NCBI GenBank assembly: GCA_934754775.1 | Contig: CAKVIM010000001.1 | Coordinates: 1 to 64,000 of the forward strand | Origin: an uncultured Candidatus Melainabacteria bacterium | GTDB taxonomy: Bacteria; Cyanobacteriota; Vampirovibrionia; Gastranaerophilales; Gastranaerophilaceae | Direction: 5' to 3' | DNA: 64,000 nt | Shown: positions 26,818 through 35,354 of the stretch, one piece after another | How positions within the stretch are numbered: position 1 is the stretch's first letter | How the letters are laid out: every line of letters begins with the position of its first letter | Position numbers and translations under genes: made by a program | The notes under the pieces: generated by a model | The model's database searches: none | What the model saw: only the letters and a program-made list of their open reading frames with translations | What the model was told of the DNA's origin: nothing

Positions 26818-27453
26818 ATGATATCTAACAATATAAGTTTTAAAGGAATTCCAATCGCAAAAGCAAGAGTTATGGACAAAAACATTACTCTATATAAACT
26901 TACGGAAAGAGACAGAGAATTCGCAGACGCATTAACCGACAAGCTTAACCTAAAAGAGCTTATGAGCGGGTTGAGCGAATTGGATTACAAAGTTTGGAAA
27001 GATATTACAAACAGAGGACTGCTAGAATCGTTCCGCCGTGGCTGCACCTCTATACTCGCAACAATTGATAAAAAACCTTGCGGAGTACTAAATCATATTG
27101 AGCCAAGAAACAAATGTGTTGTTAATTTCATAAGCACATGGCCAATTGAAAAAAACAAAAAACCGCCATTTGTTTGCAAAACATTATTATCAAACCTTTT
27201 CACAAAAATATTGAAAACCGATTGCAACTTTGTAGAGTTGCTTGCTGTAAAGTACGGCCCGTTTAGTGCGATTTCTAAGTACATGCAAATGGGATTTCGC
27301 TCCGTTGGCGGAGATAATCTTTTCGAAAATATGAGCATTAATAGAGAAAGAATGACAAAAGCCCTTTCGCAAACGAAAGAGCTTATTGAACTTGAACCTA
27401 TAAAGAATGCTCCGGAAGAAGATTTACTCAAAGCTCTAAAACTTCCGGAATAG
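26818..27453 (+). CDS. GNAT-like protein with N-terminal ISFKG motif
   Basis: A 211-residue protein starting MISNNISFKGIPIAKA. The middle (about residues 75-165) has the strand-helix order of a GNAT acetyltransferase: GCTSILATIDKKPCGVLNHI, CVVNFISTWP, then FVELLAVKYGPFSAISKYMQMGFRSVGG, whose last part resembles the Y-x-x-x-GF end of GNAT domains. A clear acetyl-CoA loop (Q/RxxGxG/A) is not visible, so activity is doubtful. The short N-terminal motif recurs in the AAA+ protein at 62205. AGGTG precedes the ATG. It follows the hydrolase by 48 bp and converges with metG, leaving a 2-bp gap. Confidence 0.55.
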   Translation: MISNNISFKGIPIAKARVMDKNITLYKLTERDREFADALTDKLNLKELMSGLSELDYKVWKDITNRGLLESFRRGCTSILATIDKKPCGVLNHIEPRNKCVVNFISTWPIEKNKKPPFVCKTLLSNLFTKILKTDCNFVELLAVKYGPFSAISKYMQMGFRSVGGDNLFENMSINRERMTKALSQTKELIELEPIKNAPEEDLLKALKLPE

Positions 27454-27455
27454 CC

Positions 27456-29009
27456 TTATTTTTTCTTATCAGCTAACTCACTATCCATTCTCAAGAAAAC
27501 AGGTTTAATGTTTTCTTTATCAATCAAATGTCCTGCTTTTAAACTATCACAAGTGATATCATCCAACTTGACGCTCAAATCGTAAGACAATTGTTCAGCC
27601 ATAGCCTTTGCAATATTCGGGCAGTACGGATAAATTAATGACGCAATCACAGTCATAACTTGTAATACGTTAGTTAAAACAACGCCACATTTTTCCATAT
27701 TGCCTTCCTTTGCCAAAGTCCAAGGAGCATTATCAGTAACATATTTGTTTGTAACATCAACCAACTCAATAATCTTTTGAGCAGCTTCTTGAACTTCAAA
27801 ATAATCAAAATGGTGTTTAACCGTTTTAACAGTCTCCAAAGCTCTTTCGGCCAATTCGTTCTTACCCAAGAATTCAGGCTTGATATCACCTTCAAAATAC
27901 TTAACAAGCATTGAAAGAGTTCTGTTTAGCAAGTTGCCCATTGAGTTTGCAAGGTGTGCATTAACTTTTTCTTTAAAATCCTCATCAGAATAGTTACCGT
28001 CTTTTCCGCAAGGTGCAGCAGACGCCATATAATATCTGAACGGGTCAGGAATATCAAGATTGAAAGCTTCCAAAACGCTTGTCGGTGAAATTACATTACC
28101 CAAAGATTTTGACATCTTTGTTTGGTCAATCGTAATCCAACCGTGTGCCAAAATATGTTTAGGTAGCGGCAAATCCAATGCCATAAGGATTGCAAGCCAG
28201 TAAATACTATGAAACTTCAAGATGTCTTTACCGATAACTTGAACATCAGCCGGCCAAAGTCTTTCAAATTTTTCATCACTTCCATCAGGGTCATAACCGA
28301 TTGCTGTAATATAGTTTGAAAGTGCATCAATCCAAACATAAATAACTTGCGACGGGTCGTCTAATACAGGGATACCCCAGCTTACATTAGTGTTAACACG
28401 AGAAACTGAAATATCTTCGATATTTTCCAACTGGTTCAAAACCTCGTTCGCACGGAACGCAGGGATGATAAAATCAGGGTTTGTCTTGATATGCTTGATT
28501 ATCGCATCTTTATATTTTGTTAGTCTGAAGAAATAATTTTCTTCTTCAACCACTTCCGGTTTCTTTTGGTGGTCAGGACAAAGCCCGTCCTCTGTCAAAT
28601 CTTTTTCGCTCAAAAAAGCTTCGCAGCCTGAGCAATAAAGACCTGTATATGAGTGTTTATAGATATCACCCTTGTCCACTAGTTTCTTGAAAATCTTTTG
28701 TACAACTTTTTCATGTTGTTCGTCAGTTGTTCTTATAAATTGCGAATAATTAATATCAAGAGCCTTCCAAGAGTCCTTAAATTTTTGAGCATTCATATCG
28801 CAAAATTCTTTTGGAGAAACACCTTTTTCTGCAGACGTTTTTTGGATTTTGATACCGTGTTCGTCAGTACCTGTCAGCATATAAGTATCTTCACATCTTT
28901 GAGTAAAGTGTCTAAAAATAACATCAGTAAGTATTTTTTCGTAAGCATGTCCAATATGCGGAGCACCGTTTACATAGTCAATTGCAGTCGTAGTGTAAAA
29001 TTTTGCCAT
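27456..29009 (-). CDS. metG: Methionyl-tRNA synthetase
   Basis: MetRS charges tRNA-Met. The 517-residue enzyme has the HIGH motif in YVNGAPHIGHAYEKI, DEHGIKIQ, the zinc knuckle CSGCEAFLSEKDLTEDGLCPDH (one knuckle, three cysteines plus histidine), FRANEVLNQLENIEDISVSR, VWIDALSNYI and the KMSKS loop TKMSKSLGN. The C-terminal tRNA-binding (EMAP-like) domain of longer MetRS is absent, as in many short forms. AAGGGG precedes the ATG, and an extended -10 TGG-TATAAT lies at 29042-29047 on the minus strand. Confidence 0.97.
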   Translation of the reverse strand: MAKFYTTTAIDYVNGAPHIGHAYEKILTDVIFRHFTQRCEDTYMLTGTDEHGIKIQKTSAEKGVSPKEFCDMNAQKFKDSWKALDINYSQFIRTTDEQHEKVVQKIFKKLVDKGDIYKHSYTGLYCSGCEAFLSEKDLTEDGLCPDHQKKPEVVEEENYFFRLTKYKDAIIKHIKTNPDFIIPAFRANEVLNQLENIEDISVSRVNTNVSWGIPVLDDPSQVIYVWIDALSNYITAIGYDPDGSDEKFERLWPADVQVIGKDILKFHSIYWLAILMALDLPLPKHILAHGWITIDQTKMSKSLGNVISPTSVLEAFNLDIPDPFRYYMASAAPCGKDGNYSDEDFKEKVNAHLANSMGNLLNRTLSMLVKYFEGDIKPEFLGKNELAERALETVKTVKHHFDYFEVQEAAQKIIELVDVTNKYVTDNAPWTLAKEGNMEKCGVVLTNVLQVMTVIASLIYPYCPNIAKAMAEQLSYDLSVKLDDITCDSLKAGHLIDKENIKPVFLRMDSELADKKK

Positions 29010-29041
29010 TTCTTAAATCCCCTTAATTTATTGTTAAAAAT

Positions 29042-29050
29042 ATTATACCA
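29042..29050 (-). promoter_or_regulatory. Extended -10 promoter of metG
   Basis: TGG-TATAAT on the minus strand is followed by a leader of about 26 nt with AAGGGG before the metG ATG. Confidence 0.6.
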
Positions 29051-29052
29051 CA

Positions 29053-29562
29053 AAGGGGTAAATATATTCAGTTTAGCGAATAACTACTAGTTGGGCATGA
29101 GGGTGGAGGGGGTAAAGGGGTAAATGTATTTGGCTGAGCGTGAGACTATCGGTCGGGCGTAACAAGGGAATGGAAAATGGAAAATGGAAAGTGGAAAATA
29201 AAAAATAGCACCCTCTCCAACTGGAGCGACCAGCGACCAGCGAACAGAGAGCCGAAGCGTGAGCGTGCTCGTTTAACGTGAGCTGGTCAAGAGAGAGGGT
29301 AGTTTTTCAATGTGAAAGCTATGCTTGAACATTAGAAAAACGGGTGAGGGTTCTCCCCGCAAGGGCAAATTAGATTAACCCTCACCCGCATTCGTAACGT
29401 TCGCATAGCTCACGAACGACTGCTCCCTCTCCAGTTGGAGAGGGGTGGGGTGAGGTTCAGCCCGTAAGGGTAAATATTTTATAACTATTTTCCATTTTCA
29501 ATTTTCCATTAAGAAACGCCCAACCTGTAGTCCCTCGCCAAGCCAAATCCATTTACCCCCCC
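29053..29562. repeat. Composite palindromic repeat, copy 4 (largest)
   Basis: This 510-bp gene-free stretch starts with two GGGGTAAAT units (29055, 29114). It continues with the TGGAAAATGG tract, then a broken core palindrome with an inserted C/G-rich hairpin-like section (about 29225-29290, GACCAGCGACCAGCG...GAGCTGGTC). Next come the module TTTTTCAATGTGAAAGC, a TGAGGGTTCTCCCCG join, the arm CCTCACCCGCATTCGTAACG, another palindrome, the TTTTCCATTTTC tract and a reverse GGGGTAAAT module. It looks like two composite repeats joined. Confidence 0.75.
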
Positions 29563-29567
29563 TACGC

Positions 29568-31268
29568 CTAATCCTCAACAGACGCCAACATTGCGTTAAT
29601 TTCAGCAATCAAATCTTCATTCTTTGTCTTAACCGCATTAACCAAAGCTTTTTTCAACAAAGATTTTGCCTTATTCGGACTGTTAAAATCAATCATAATC
29701 TGTGCTGCAGATTTGTAATTCTCTGCAATCTCTTCTACAGAGTTAGATCGTTCATAATTCTTAACTGCTTCTGCATAATATTTAAGAGCCTTATCACCTT
29801 TTTTAAACTGAACGCAAGCATCAGCCGTGTTGCTCAAAACATAGCCTTTCATTGAACTGTCAGTTGTTTGCTCAATCAATTTTCTTGCAACATCATAATA
29901 CTCAAACGCACCTTCGTCATACTTATCAGCAAAAATATTAGCCATTCTTGTCAAAGAATCTGATTGACCGATTAAATCATCTGATTTTCCGGCGTAAGAA
30001 ATTGAAGTCATATAATGGTTAAGTGCAGGCCCAACTTCATTTACATCGTCATAAATCTGTGCCATAGAAAAATGTGCACGTGACTTTACATTAACATCAG
30101 TTGTGAACTGCAAAGACTTGTTATAACTGTTCAACGCCTGTACAAAATGGTCGTTATCATCATAAATTTTGCCAATTTCAAGACAAATTCTTGATTGCGT
30201 TTCAGTATCCTTAAGCTCTGTAGCTCTGGTGAATGCTTCTTTAAAAATCTGCATTGCTTTTTGAGGATTGTTAGAGAAAGCTTGTTTCTTAGCTTCTACA
30301 AATAAGGACTTTAATTTTGTGTCCTGTGGAATGATGGTTATATTTGGTTTTTTAGAAATCGTTTCTTTAGCCTGCGTGAACTCTTCTTCCAAAGACAATT
30401 CTTCAGGCTCTATTTCAATTATTTCACCCTGCGGAGCAATCGGAGCTTCAACTTGAGAAGCAGGAGCAACATCCTCTGCTCTTTGAGTTTGTGCAGCTTC
30501 TTCCGCAGCAGCCTTAGGTTTGTTCTCCTGTTGGTCAGGGAACTTCACCAAGAAATTCGGGTTAACTTCTTCTTCATTATAGCTATAATTAATTCTTTGC
30601 AAAAACAAAGCGTCAAGCCAGTTTTGTACAACTTTAGAATCTTTGTTCAAAGTTTCTGAAATATATTTGTCAAGCAAAGATGCGGCAATCTTCAAATTGC
30701 TCTGAATCATATTCACTTGAGGTTGAGGCTCTCTTACAAGTTGTTCAACTGTCTGCAAATAAACATTTACCTGCTCTTCAATCTCCGCAGGAGTTGCAAT
30801 AGCCTTAATTGTATTTCTAAAATCTTTTAAAATCTGTGCAATATTAACTTTGTTGCTTCTTGAAGGCTGTTGCGGGCGTGGAGCTTGTTGAGCCGGAGCA
30901 GCCTGCTGATCAATCGGATGATAACCTGCTTGAGCAGCTTGATATTGCATCGGATTCATCTGATGCGGTTCATTAATCCTAATTGGGGGTGGGGTCTGAA
31001 CATGATAAGTTTGATTACGAGGAGCGGTTGCATTACTATACGCATTTGCAGCAGGTGAATAAACTGCTTGACGAGGAGCTCCGGCTTGCGGTTGCATATC
31101 TTCCGCCCTGCCTCTTGCAACAACCTGTTGGTTTCTACGTTGTTGTTGCTGGTCTTGGGCATTACCATTTCTACCGTCCTTGTCGGTGCCTTCGTTACCT
31201 GCGTTATAATTGCCTGCTTCCCTTTGTGGATAAGGGCGTGGGCGTATTGTGTTCATTGTGTTAAACAA
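29568..31268 (-). CDS. TPR protein with a long Gln/Pro-rich N-terminal region
   Basis: The 566-residue protein has a low-complexity first part (about 1-150; DQQQQRRNQQ, APAQQAPRPQQPSR), a helical middle, an acidic stretch (EIIEIEPEELSLEEEFTQ) and a C-terminal array of tetratricopeptide repeats (about 330-560). Examples are QIFKEAFTRATELKDTETQS, ALNSYNKSLQFTTDVNVKS and ALKYYAEAVKNYERSNSVEE. TPR arrays are protein-binding scaffolds. Start is uncertain: TTG 31268 lies 10 bp after GGAAGG; ATG 31256 is four codons later. It has no signal peptide or membrane segment. Function is unknown. Confidence 0.8.
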   Translation of the reverse strand: MFNTMNTIRPRPYPQREAGNYNAGNEGTDKDGRNGNAQDQQQQRRNQQVVARGRAEDMQPQAGAPRQAVYSPAANAYSNATAPRNQTYHVQTPPPIRINEPHQMNPMQYQAAQAGYHPIDQQAAPAQQAPRPQQPSRSNKVNIAQILKDFRNTIKAIATPAEIEEQVNVYLQTVEQLVREPQPQVNMIQSNLKIAASLLDKYISETLNKDSKVVQNWLDALFLQRINYSYNEEEVNPNFLVKFPDQQENKPKAAAEEAAQTQRAEDVAPASQVEAPIAPQGEIIEIEPEELSLEEEFTQAKETISKKPNITIIPQDTKLKSLFVEAKKQAFSNNPQKAMQIFKEAFTRATELKDTETQSRICLEIGKIYDDNDHFVQALNSYNKSLQFTTDVNVKSRAHFSMAQIYDDVNEVGPALNHYMTSISYAGKSDDLIGQSDSLTRMANIFADKYDEGAFEYYDVARKLIEQTTDSSMKGYVLSNTADACVQFKKGDKALKYYAEAVKNYERSNSVEEIAENYKSAAQIMIDFNSPNKAKSLLKKALVNAVKTKNEDLIAEINAMLASVED

Positions 31269-31406
31269 TATAAACCGTCCTTCCTTTAATAATATCGGAA
31301 TTATTAAAGAACTCTTTACTGTTTTGACTAAATTTCATACATTTGTATGATATTTGTTTAATGGACGGAAACAAAAAGTCAATCAAAAAAAACGCAGAAA
31401 AATAAG

Positions 31407-31667
31407 TTAGTCCTTACCTATTCTAAACCAGTTTACAAATTTATTGAACATAGTGTTATCAGGAATGTCCTCTTCCTTGACATCCACTTCATAATCAATT
31501 TCATTTTCTTTTTTGTCGTCACGACGTTCAAAAATATCATCGTCAGGTTCGTTTTCACGTTTTTTCTTGCCCTGACGCATGTACATTCCGCCACCGCCGA
31601 GACCACCACCGTCTTTGTAGGTTGCTTGAGCTTTGATTGGGTTGATATTACTAAAATCAAAAGACAT
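31407..31667 (-). CDS. Small acidic/basic protein with glycine-rich segment
   Basis: An 86-residue protein starting MSFDFSNINPIKAQATY, then a glycine run (DGGGLGGGG), a basic stretch GKKKREN and an acidic half ending in FNKFVNWFRIGKD. It looks largely disordered. ATG 31667 is preceded by GAGGA, which decides the start over an upstream in-frame ATG. No family is recognised. It follows the start of the TPR gene on the same strand, 138 bp upstream of it, so the two may be co-transcribed. Confidence 0.6.
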   Translation of the reverse strand: MSFDFSNINPIKAQATYKDGGGLGGGGMYMRQGKKKRENEPDDDIFERRDDKKENEIDYEVDVKEEDIPDNTMFNKFVNWFRIGKD

Positions 31668-31734
31668 GATTTTGTCCTCGATTATACATTGCATGTATAT
31701 TATAAACTATTTTTGAACTTTTTCCAATGTTTTA

Positions 31735-31743
31735 TGCTAAAAT
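31735..31743 (+). promoter_or_regulatory. Extended -10 promoter of the phosphoesterase gene
   Basis: TGC-TAAAAT, with TAAAAT at 31738-31743, is followed by a GAGG ribosome site and ATG 31762. Confidence 0.5.
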
Positions 31744-31761
31744 CATTCTATTGAGGTATAT

Positions 31762-32532
31762 ATGAAAAAATTTTTAGTGCTTTTATCATTACTGCTTATG
31801 AACAGTGCAATCGCTGCAGACATGCGTTTTGTGCAAGTTAGTGACGCAAGATTTTCTAAAGAAAACGAAGTAAACACACTTGCTGCTGCAATCAAAGACA
31901 TAAACAAGCTTAAAGACGTTGAGTTTGTCGTATTTACCGGTGACAACATCGCTAAACCGCAAAAAGATAACTTAATCGGATTTCTTGACGAAGCAAAAAA
32001 ACTCAACTGCCCGTTCTACATAGTTTTGGGCGACCATGATGTTAACAAGCACAAAGAAATGAGTAAAAAAGAGTACATCAAAATCATTAAAAAGCACGTC
32101 CGCAAATACAAACCAGAAGAAGCTAATTACACATTCGAAAAAAGCGGTGTAGTATTTATGGTTGTTGACGGTTCAAAAGACGTAATTCCAGGAACAAACG
32201 GTTTCTACAAAGAAGATACTCTGAACTGGCTAAAAACCCAACTGGACTTGCAACCTCGCAAAAATATCATTATTTTGCAACACTTCCCGTTAATTCCACC
32301 TAACGGAAACGAAAACTATTACACATTTAAACCGGAAAATTATTTGAAGCTTCTTGCTGCACACAAAAATGTTAAAGCCGTTATTTCAGGGCATTTCGGA
32401 GTGAATAAAGAAGAAAAAGTCAAAGGTATTATGCACATTTCAACCGCTCCATTGCCTGAATATCGTATAATCGATATTATGGATTACGACACTCCAAATC
32501 CTACGATTTGGGCAGAATTAAAACATTTATAG
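31762..32532 (+). CDS. Exported metallophosphoesterase-like protein
   Basis: A 256-residue protein with a signal peptide (MKKFLVLLSLLLMNSAIAA), so it acts outside the cytoplasm. The calcineurin-like phosphoesterase motifs are present but altered. Motif I reads VSDARF where DxH is expected, motif II FTGDN is normal, motif III is LGDHDVNK (GNHE in most), motif IV is LQHFP and motif V is SGHFGV (GHxH in most). Two metal-ligand positions are therefore changed, and activity may be lost or shifted. GAGG precedes the ATG. Its 3' end overlaps the convergent 119-residue gene by 6 bp. Confidence 0.8.
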   Translation: MKKFLVLLSLLLMNSAIAADMRFVQVSDARFSKENEVNTLAAAIKDINKLKDVEFVVFTGDNIAKPQKDNLIGFLDEAKKLNCPFYIVLGDHDVNKHKEMSKKEYIKIIKKHVRKYKPEEANYTFEKSGVVFMVVDGSKDVIPGTNGFYKEDTLNWLKTQLDLQPRKNIIILQHFPLIPPNGNENYYTFKPENYLKLLAAHKNVKAVISGHFGVNKEEKVKGIMHISTAPLPEYRIIDIMDYDTPNPTIWAELKHL

Positions 32533-32886
32533 GTTGATAAACCGCAAAAATTCTTTCACAAACCCCTTGAGTCCGCTTGTCCAAGGTCTTGCTGTGCCAT
32601 GATAAAACTCTTCGTAGTCTGCAATAATATTTTTAGGCAAGTCTTTGCCTTCAACAAGAGTCTGGGCAATAAATTCCAAATAATCGTCCTGTTCTTCTCT
32701 GTATTCAAAATCCTTGTAACGTAAGTCCTCATCAGCCTCATAATGCACAAGAGCATGATAAGCACATTCAATATTTTTATCTTTTGTTTCCGGAAAAAGC
32801 GAAATTGCCTCACGCACAGTTTTTCTCTGCGTCAGCACCGCATAAATTAATCTCCCTACAAATTTTCTATCGTTTAAATTTTCCAT
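32527..32886 (-). CDS. Conserved-looking protein of unknown function
   Basis: A 119-residue, mostly helical, acidic protein (MENLNDRKFVGRLIYAVLTQ, then EADEDLRYKDFEYREEQDDY). No motif or family is recognised, and there is no signal peptide. The ATG comes 3 bp after the stop of the lipoprotein gene, so the two are one operon with coupled translation. The 3' end overlaps the phosphoesterase gene by 6 bp. Confidence 0.6.
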   Translation of the reverse strand: MENLNDRKFVGRLIYAVLTQRKTVREAISLFPETKDKNIECAYHALVHYEADEDLRYKDFEYREEQDDYLEFIAQTLVEGKDLPKNIIADYEEFYHGTARPWTSGLKGFVKEFLRFINL

Positions 32887-32889
32887 GGT

Positions 32890-33132
32890 CTAATAAGGGT
32901 TTTCTATCTTAAAATCAAAATTCGGAGCCTTCGGTCCAAAATTCGCTTCGTAACGCAATCTGGGTCCTTCAGATAAATCCACTGTACCGCCTTGATGTGT
33001 TTCTTGCGGTTGAATATATTTTTCCAAACGGCGTTGCGATTTTATCAAAGACGCTTTAGGCTTAGCAGTACACGCTGATAAGCAAACACTAGACACCGCA
33101 AATAATAGGATAAGACAGAATGCTTTTCTCAT
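32890..33132 (-). CDS. Small lipoprotein
   Basis: An 80-residue protein with a lipoprotein signal: MRKAFCLILLFAVSSVCLSAC, with lipobox LSAC and the cysteine to be lipidated at about residue 21. The mature chain is short and polar. I chose ATG 33132 because a TGC-TATAAT promoter (TATAAT 33139-33144, minus strand) ends 6 nt before it; the in-frame ATG at 33138 lies between promoter and start and would not be in the message. It is followed after 3 bp by the 119-residue gene. Function is unknown. Confidence 0.75.
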   Translation of the reverse strand: MRKAFCLILLFAVSSVCLSACTAKPKASLIKSQRRLEKYIQPQETHQGGTVDLSEGPRLRYEANFGPKAPNFDFKIENPY

Positions 33133-33138
33133 ACCCAT

Positions 33139-33147
33139 ATTATAGCA
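33139..33147 (-). promoter_or_regulatory. Extended -10 of the lipoprotein gene, leaderless spacing
   Basis: TGC-TATAAT on the minus strand, then ATGGGT and the ATG at 33132. A TTGACA word stands only 5 bp upstream of the -10 box and so cannot serve as its -35. Confidence 0.6.
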
Positions 33148-33183
33148 TTTGTCAATCCCTATTTTATCCTGCCAAAGAATGAA

Positions 33184-34131
33184 TTATTTGACAAGACAAG
33201 CAGAAAAATGATAGATTGATTTTTCTATCAATTCCGGCTGGCGAGCGTCACATACACCTGCTTTAAAGAATTCACAACGAGGATGAAACTTGCAGCCCGC
33301 AATTTGTTCCTTTATACTCGGCGGAGCACCCTCAATCGTCTTTAATTTAAGTGCAGGATTTTTAGACGGCAAAGAATTAATCAACGCTATCGAATACGGA
33401 TGAATCGGTTTTTTAAAAAATTCGGCAGCCGGAGCTTCTTCCACAATATGTCCTGCATACATTACAGAAACATAGTCGGCATAATTACTCACCAAAGCCA
33501 AATCGTGCGAAATCAAAAGTATTGTCGTCTTAAAATCACGTTTGATTTCATCAATCAAATCCATAATCTGTTTCTGAATAGTCACATCCAGAGCGGTTGT
33601 CGGCTCATCCGCAATAATTAATTCTGCGTTGCATGCCAGAGCCATCGCAATAATAATTCTCTGTTTCATACCACCCGAAAACTCATGCGGATAGAAGTTT
33701 AGTTTGTTTTCTATATCCGAAATTTTTACCAAATCCATAACCTCACGAGCTTTTCTCAAAGCTTGGCGTTGGCTCACTTTGTTATGAGCCATAATCGCTT
33801 CCACAAGTTGGTTTCCTACTGTGTACAAAGGATTTAGCGAAGTCATCGGGTCTTGCGGAATCAGAGCAATTTTATTTCCTCTCAAATCACGCATCTGTTT
33901 TTCTTTATAATCAAGCAGATTTTCACCGTTAAAAAATATCTCGCCGCTTCGAATAGACGCAGCTTTCGGAAGCAAACGCATTACAGACATCGCAGTCATC
34001 GTTTTTCCGCAGCCTGACTCACCTACAAGTGCGTGCATAATACCTTTTTCAAGCGATAAGTTCACGTTATAAAGAGCTTGGAACTCGTCAAAAAACAGGT
34101 TTAGATTTTTTATCTCCAGAATATTATTCAT
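33184..34131 (-). CDS. Oligopeptide/dipeptide ABC transporter ATPase (OppD/DppD type)
   Basis: A 315-residue ABC ATPase of peptide importers. Walker A is GESGCGKT, the Q-loop is ALIPQDPMTSLNP, the signature is FSGGMKQR, Walker B is LIIADEPTTALD and the switch histidine is in LLISHDL. The C-terminal oligopeptide-transporter tail is present with its cysteine cluster (AGCKFHPRCEF, GVCDARQP, FSACLV). No permease or binding-protein gene lies next to it, so its partners must be elsewhere. A TAAAAT box 6 nt before the ATG predicts a leaderless mRNA. Substrate (peptide, nickel or other) cannot be told. Confidence 0.9.
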   Translation of the reverse strand: MNNILEIKNLNLFFDEFQALYNVNLSLEKGIMHALVGESGCGKTMTAMSVMRLLPKAASIRSGEIFFNGENLLDYKEKQMRDLRGNKIALIPQDPMTSLNPLYTVGNQLVEAIMAHNKVSQRQALRKAREVMDLVKISDIENKLNFYPHEFSGGMKQRIIIAMALACNAELIIADEPTTALDVTIQKQIMDLIDEIKRDFKTTILLISHDLALVSNYADYVSVMYAGHIVEEAPAAEFFKKPIHPYSIALINSLPSKNPALKLKTIEGAPPSIKEQIAGCKFHPRCEFFKAGVCDARQPELIEKSIYHFSACLVK

Positions 34132-34137
34132 AGTGTT

Positions 34138-34143
34138 ATTTTA
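34138..34143 (-). promoter_or_regulatory. -10 box of the OppD-type gene, leaderless spacing
   Basis: TAAAAT on the minus strand, then AACACT and ATG 34131; no ribosome site. Confidence 0.45.
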
Positions 34144-34192
34144 AGCTTTTGCTCCCCAAAAGTGAATAAGTAAACAAGAGGATTTTTGGGGA

Positions 34193-34837
34193 TTAACGCA
34201 CAAGTGACAAAATCGCCTTTTTGTAATCGCTGCTTCCAAAGATATAACTTCCTGCAACAAGTGAATTCGCACCGAGAGAAGTACAAATTTTTGCAGTAAT
34301 ATTGTTTATCCCGCCGTCAACCTGAATGATAAGATTTTCCGGAGCTTTTTCACGAATAACAGGGATTTTTTGAGCACATTCGTGCATAAACTCTTGTCCA
34401 CCGAACCCCGGTTCCACAGTCATTACAAGCACCAAATCGAGTTTATCCAAAAATGGAATAATTTCTCTCGGGTCAGTTTTTGGCTTGATAGAAATTCCGA
34501 CTTTCACACCAAAACTCTTAATCTCAGAAATAACGTCCTCAACTTTATCCGCACAAGCTTCGTAATGAAAAGTCAGAATGTCAGAACCTGCCTGGGCAAA
34601 AGGTTTTATAAATTTAATCGGATTTTCTATCATCAAATGTGTGTCAAGAACCAAATCCGTAGCCTTCTTAAGCGACTTAACCACAGGGACTCCTACAGTC
34701 AAATTCGGCACAAAATGCCCATCCATAACGTCAATATGTACCCAATCCGCACCGGCTGATTTAACGTCGTCAATCTCTTTTGCTAAATTAGCAAAATCTG
34801 CTGAAAGTATTGAAGGTGAAATTATTATCTTATCCAT
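34193..34837 (-). CDS. rpe: Ribulose-phosphate 3-epimerase
   Basis: Rpe interconverts ribulose-5-phosphate and xylulose-5-phosphate in the pentose phosphate pathway. The 214-residue TIM barrel has ISPSILSADFANLA at the start, WVHIDVMDGHFVPNLTVG with metal ligands, DTHLMIENP, LVLVMTVEPGFGGQ near residue 140 and IQVDGGINN at the phosphate site. I chose ATG 34837: the family motif begins four residues later and a TGC-TAGAAT box ends 7 nt upstream. It is divergent from the small gene at 34895. Confidence 0.95.
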   Translation of the reverse strand: MDKIIISPSILSADFANLAKEIDDVKSAGADWVHIDVMDGHFVPNLTVGVPVVKSLKKATDLVLDTHLMIENPIKFIKPFAQAGSDILTFHYEACADKVEDVISEIKSFGVKVGISIKPKTDPREIIPFLDKLDLVLVMTVEPGFGGQEFMHECAQKIPVIREKAPENLIIQVDGGINNITAKICTSLGANSLVAGSYIFGSSDYKKAILSLVR

Positions 34838-34844
34838 ATCGCCT

Positions 34845-34853
34845 ATTCTAGCA
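34845..34853 (-). promoter_or_regulatory. Extended -10 of rpe, leaderless spacing
   Basis: TGC-TAGAAT on the minus strand with 7 nt (AGGCGAT) before the rpe ATG. AGG in the spacer could also act as a weak ribosome site. Confidence 0.5.
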
Positions 34854-34881
34854 CACACTTGATAAATTTTAAAATTTTTAA

Positions 34882-34887
34882 TATAAT
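34882..34887 (+). promoter_or_regulatory. -10 box, leaderless spacing
   Basis: TATAAT is followed by TAAAACC and ATG 34895; no ribosome site is visible. Confidence 0.5.
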
Positions 34888-34894
34888 TAAAACC

Positions 34895-35251
34895 ATGGTT
34901 ACAGATACAACTCCACTAAAGGAATATTTTAGAAAGCTGCAGAGAGTAATAATAAATGACGCTGATTTTAAATTTTTGAGCGTCGAATTCATTAAAAAAA
35001 ATCGTATTGATGATATTTTATGTTGTATCTTAGCGACTTTACCGGAAGCATATAAAAGAAAATTGCGTTCTTCTGATGCAAAAAAATTCAACTCCATGAT
35101 TGCATACAATGTATTGTTTGATGCCATAAAACGAAAATGTCCGTTTAGTTCTGAAATGTATATGGTTGATGCAGACAAAGCAGTTAGGCTTATAAATTCG
35201 ATTATCACAAGCATTCAGCGTGATGTCGACATAATCGAAAAAGATTCTTAA
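34895..35251 (+). CDS. Small helical protein of unknown function
   Basis: A 118-residue protein, mostly charged helix (VTDTTPLKEYFRKLQRVIIN, then DAKKFNSMIAYNVLFDAIKR), with no signal peptide, membrane segment or known motif. ATG 34895 lies 7 nt after a TATAAT box, which argues for this start rather than the upstream in-frame ATG at 34859. It is divergent from rpe and followed about 100 bp later by the coiled-coil gene on the same strand. Confidence 0.6.
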   Translation: MVTDTTPLKEYFRKLQRVIINDADFKFLSVEFIKKNRIDDILCCILATLPEAYKRKLRSSDAKKFNSMIAYNVLFDAIKRKCPFSSEMYMVDADKAVRLINSIITSIQRDVDIIEKDS

Positions 35252-35289
35252 AAAAGATTAAGCCTTGTATCTTTTTATTGTTGCATGCG

Positions 35290-35319
35290 TTGACTTTTAA
35301 TTCTAATTTGTTGTACAAT
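35290..35319 (+). promoter_or_regulatory. Sigma-70-type promoter of the coiled-coil gene
   Basis: TTGACT (35290-35295), 18 bp, TACAAT (35314-35319), then a leader with ACGGAG before ATG 35355. Confidence 0.55.
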
Positions 35320-35354
35320 TTTGTTAACTATCATACGAAAATACGGAGCAAAAT

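Noticed and set aside
33139..33155. TTGACA as a -35 box for the lipoprotein promoter
   Set aside because: It is only 5 bp from the TATAAT box; a working spacer is about 16-18 bp.
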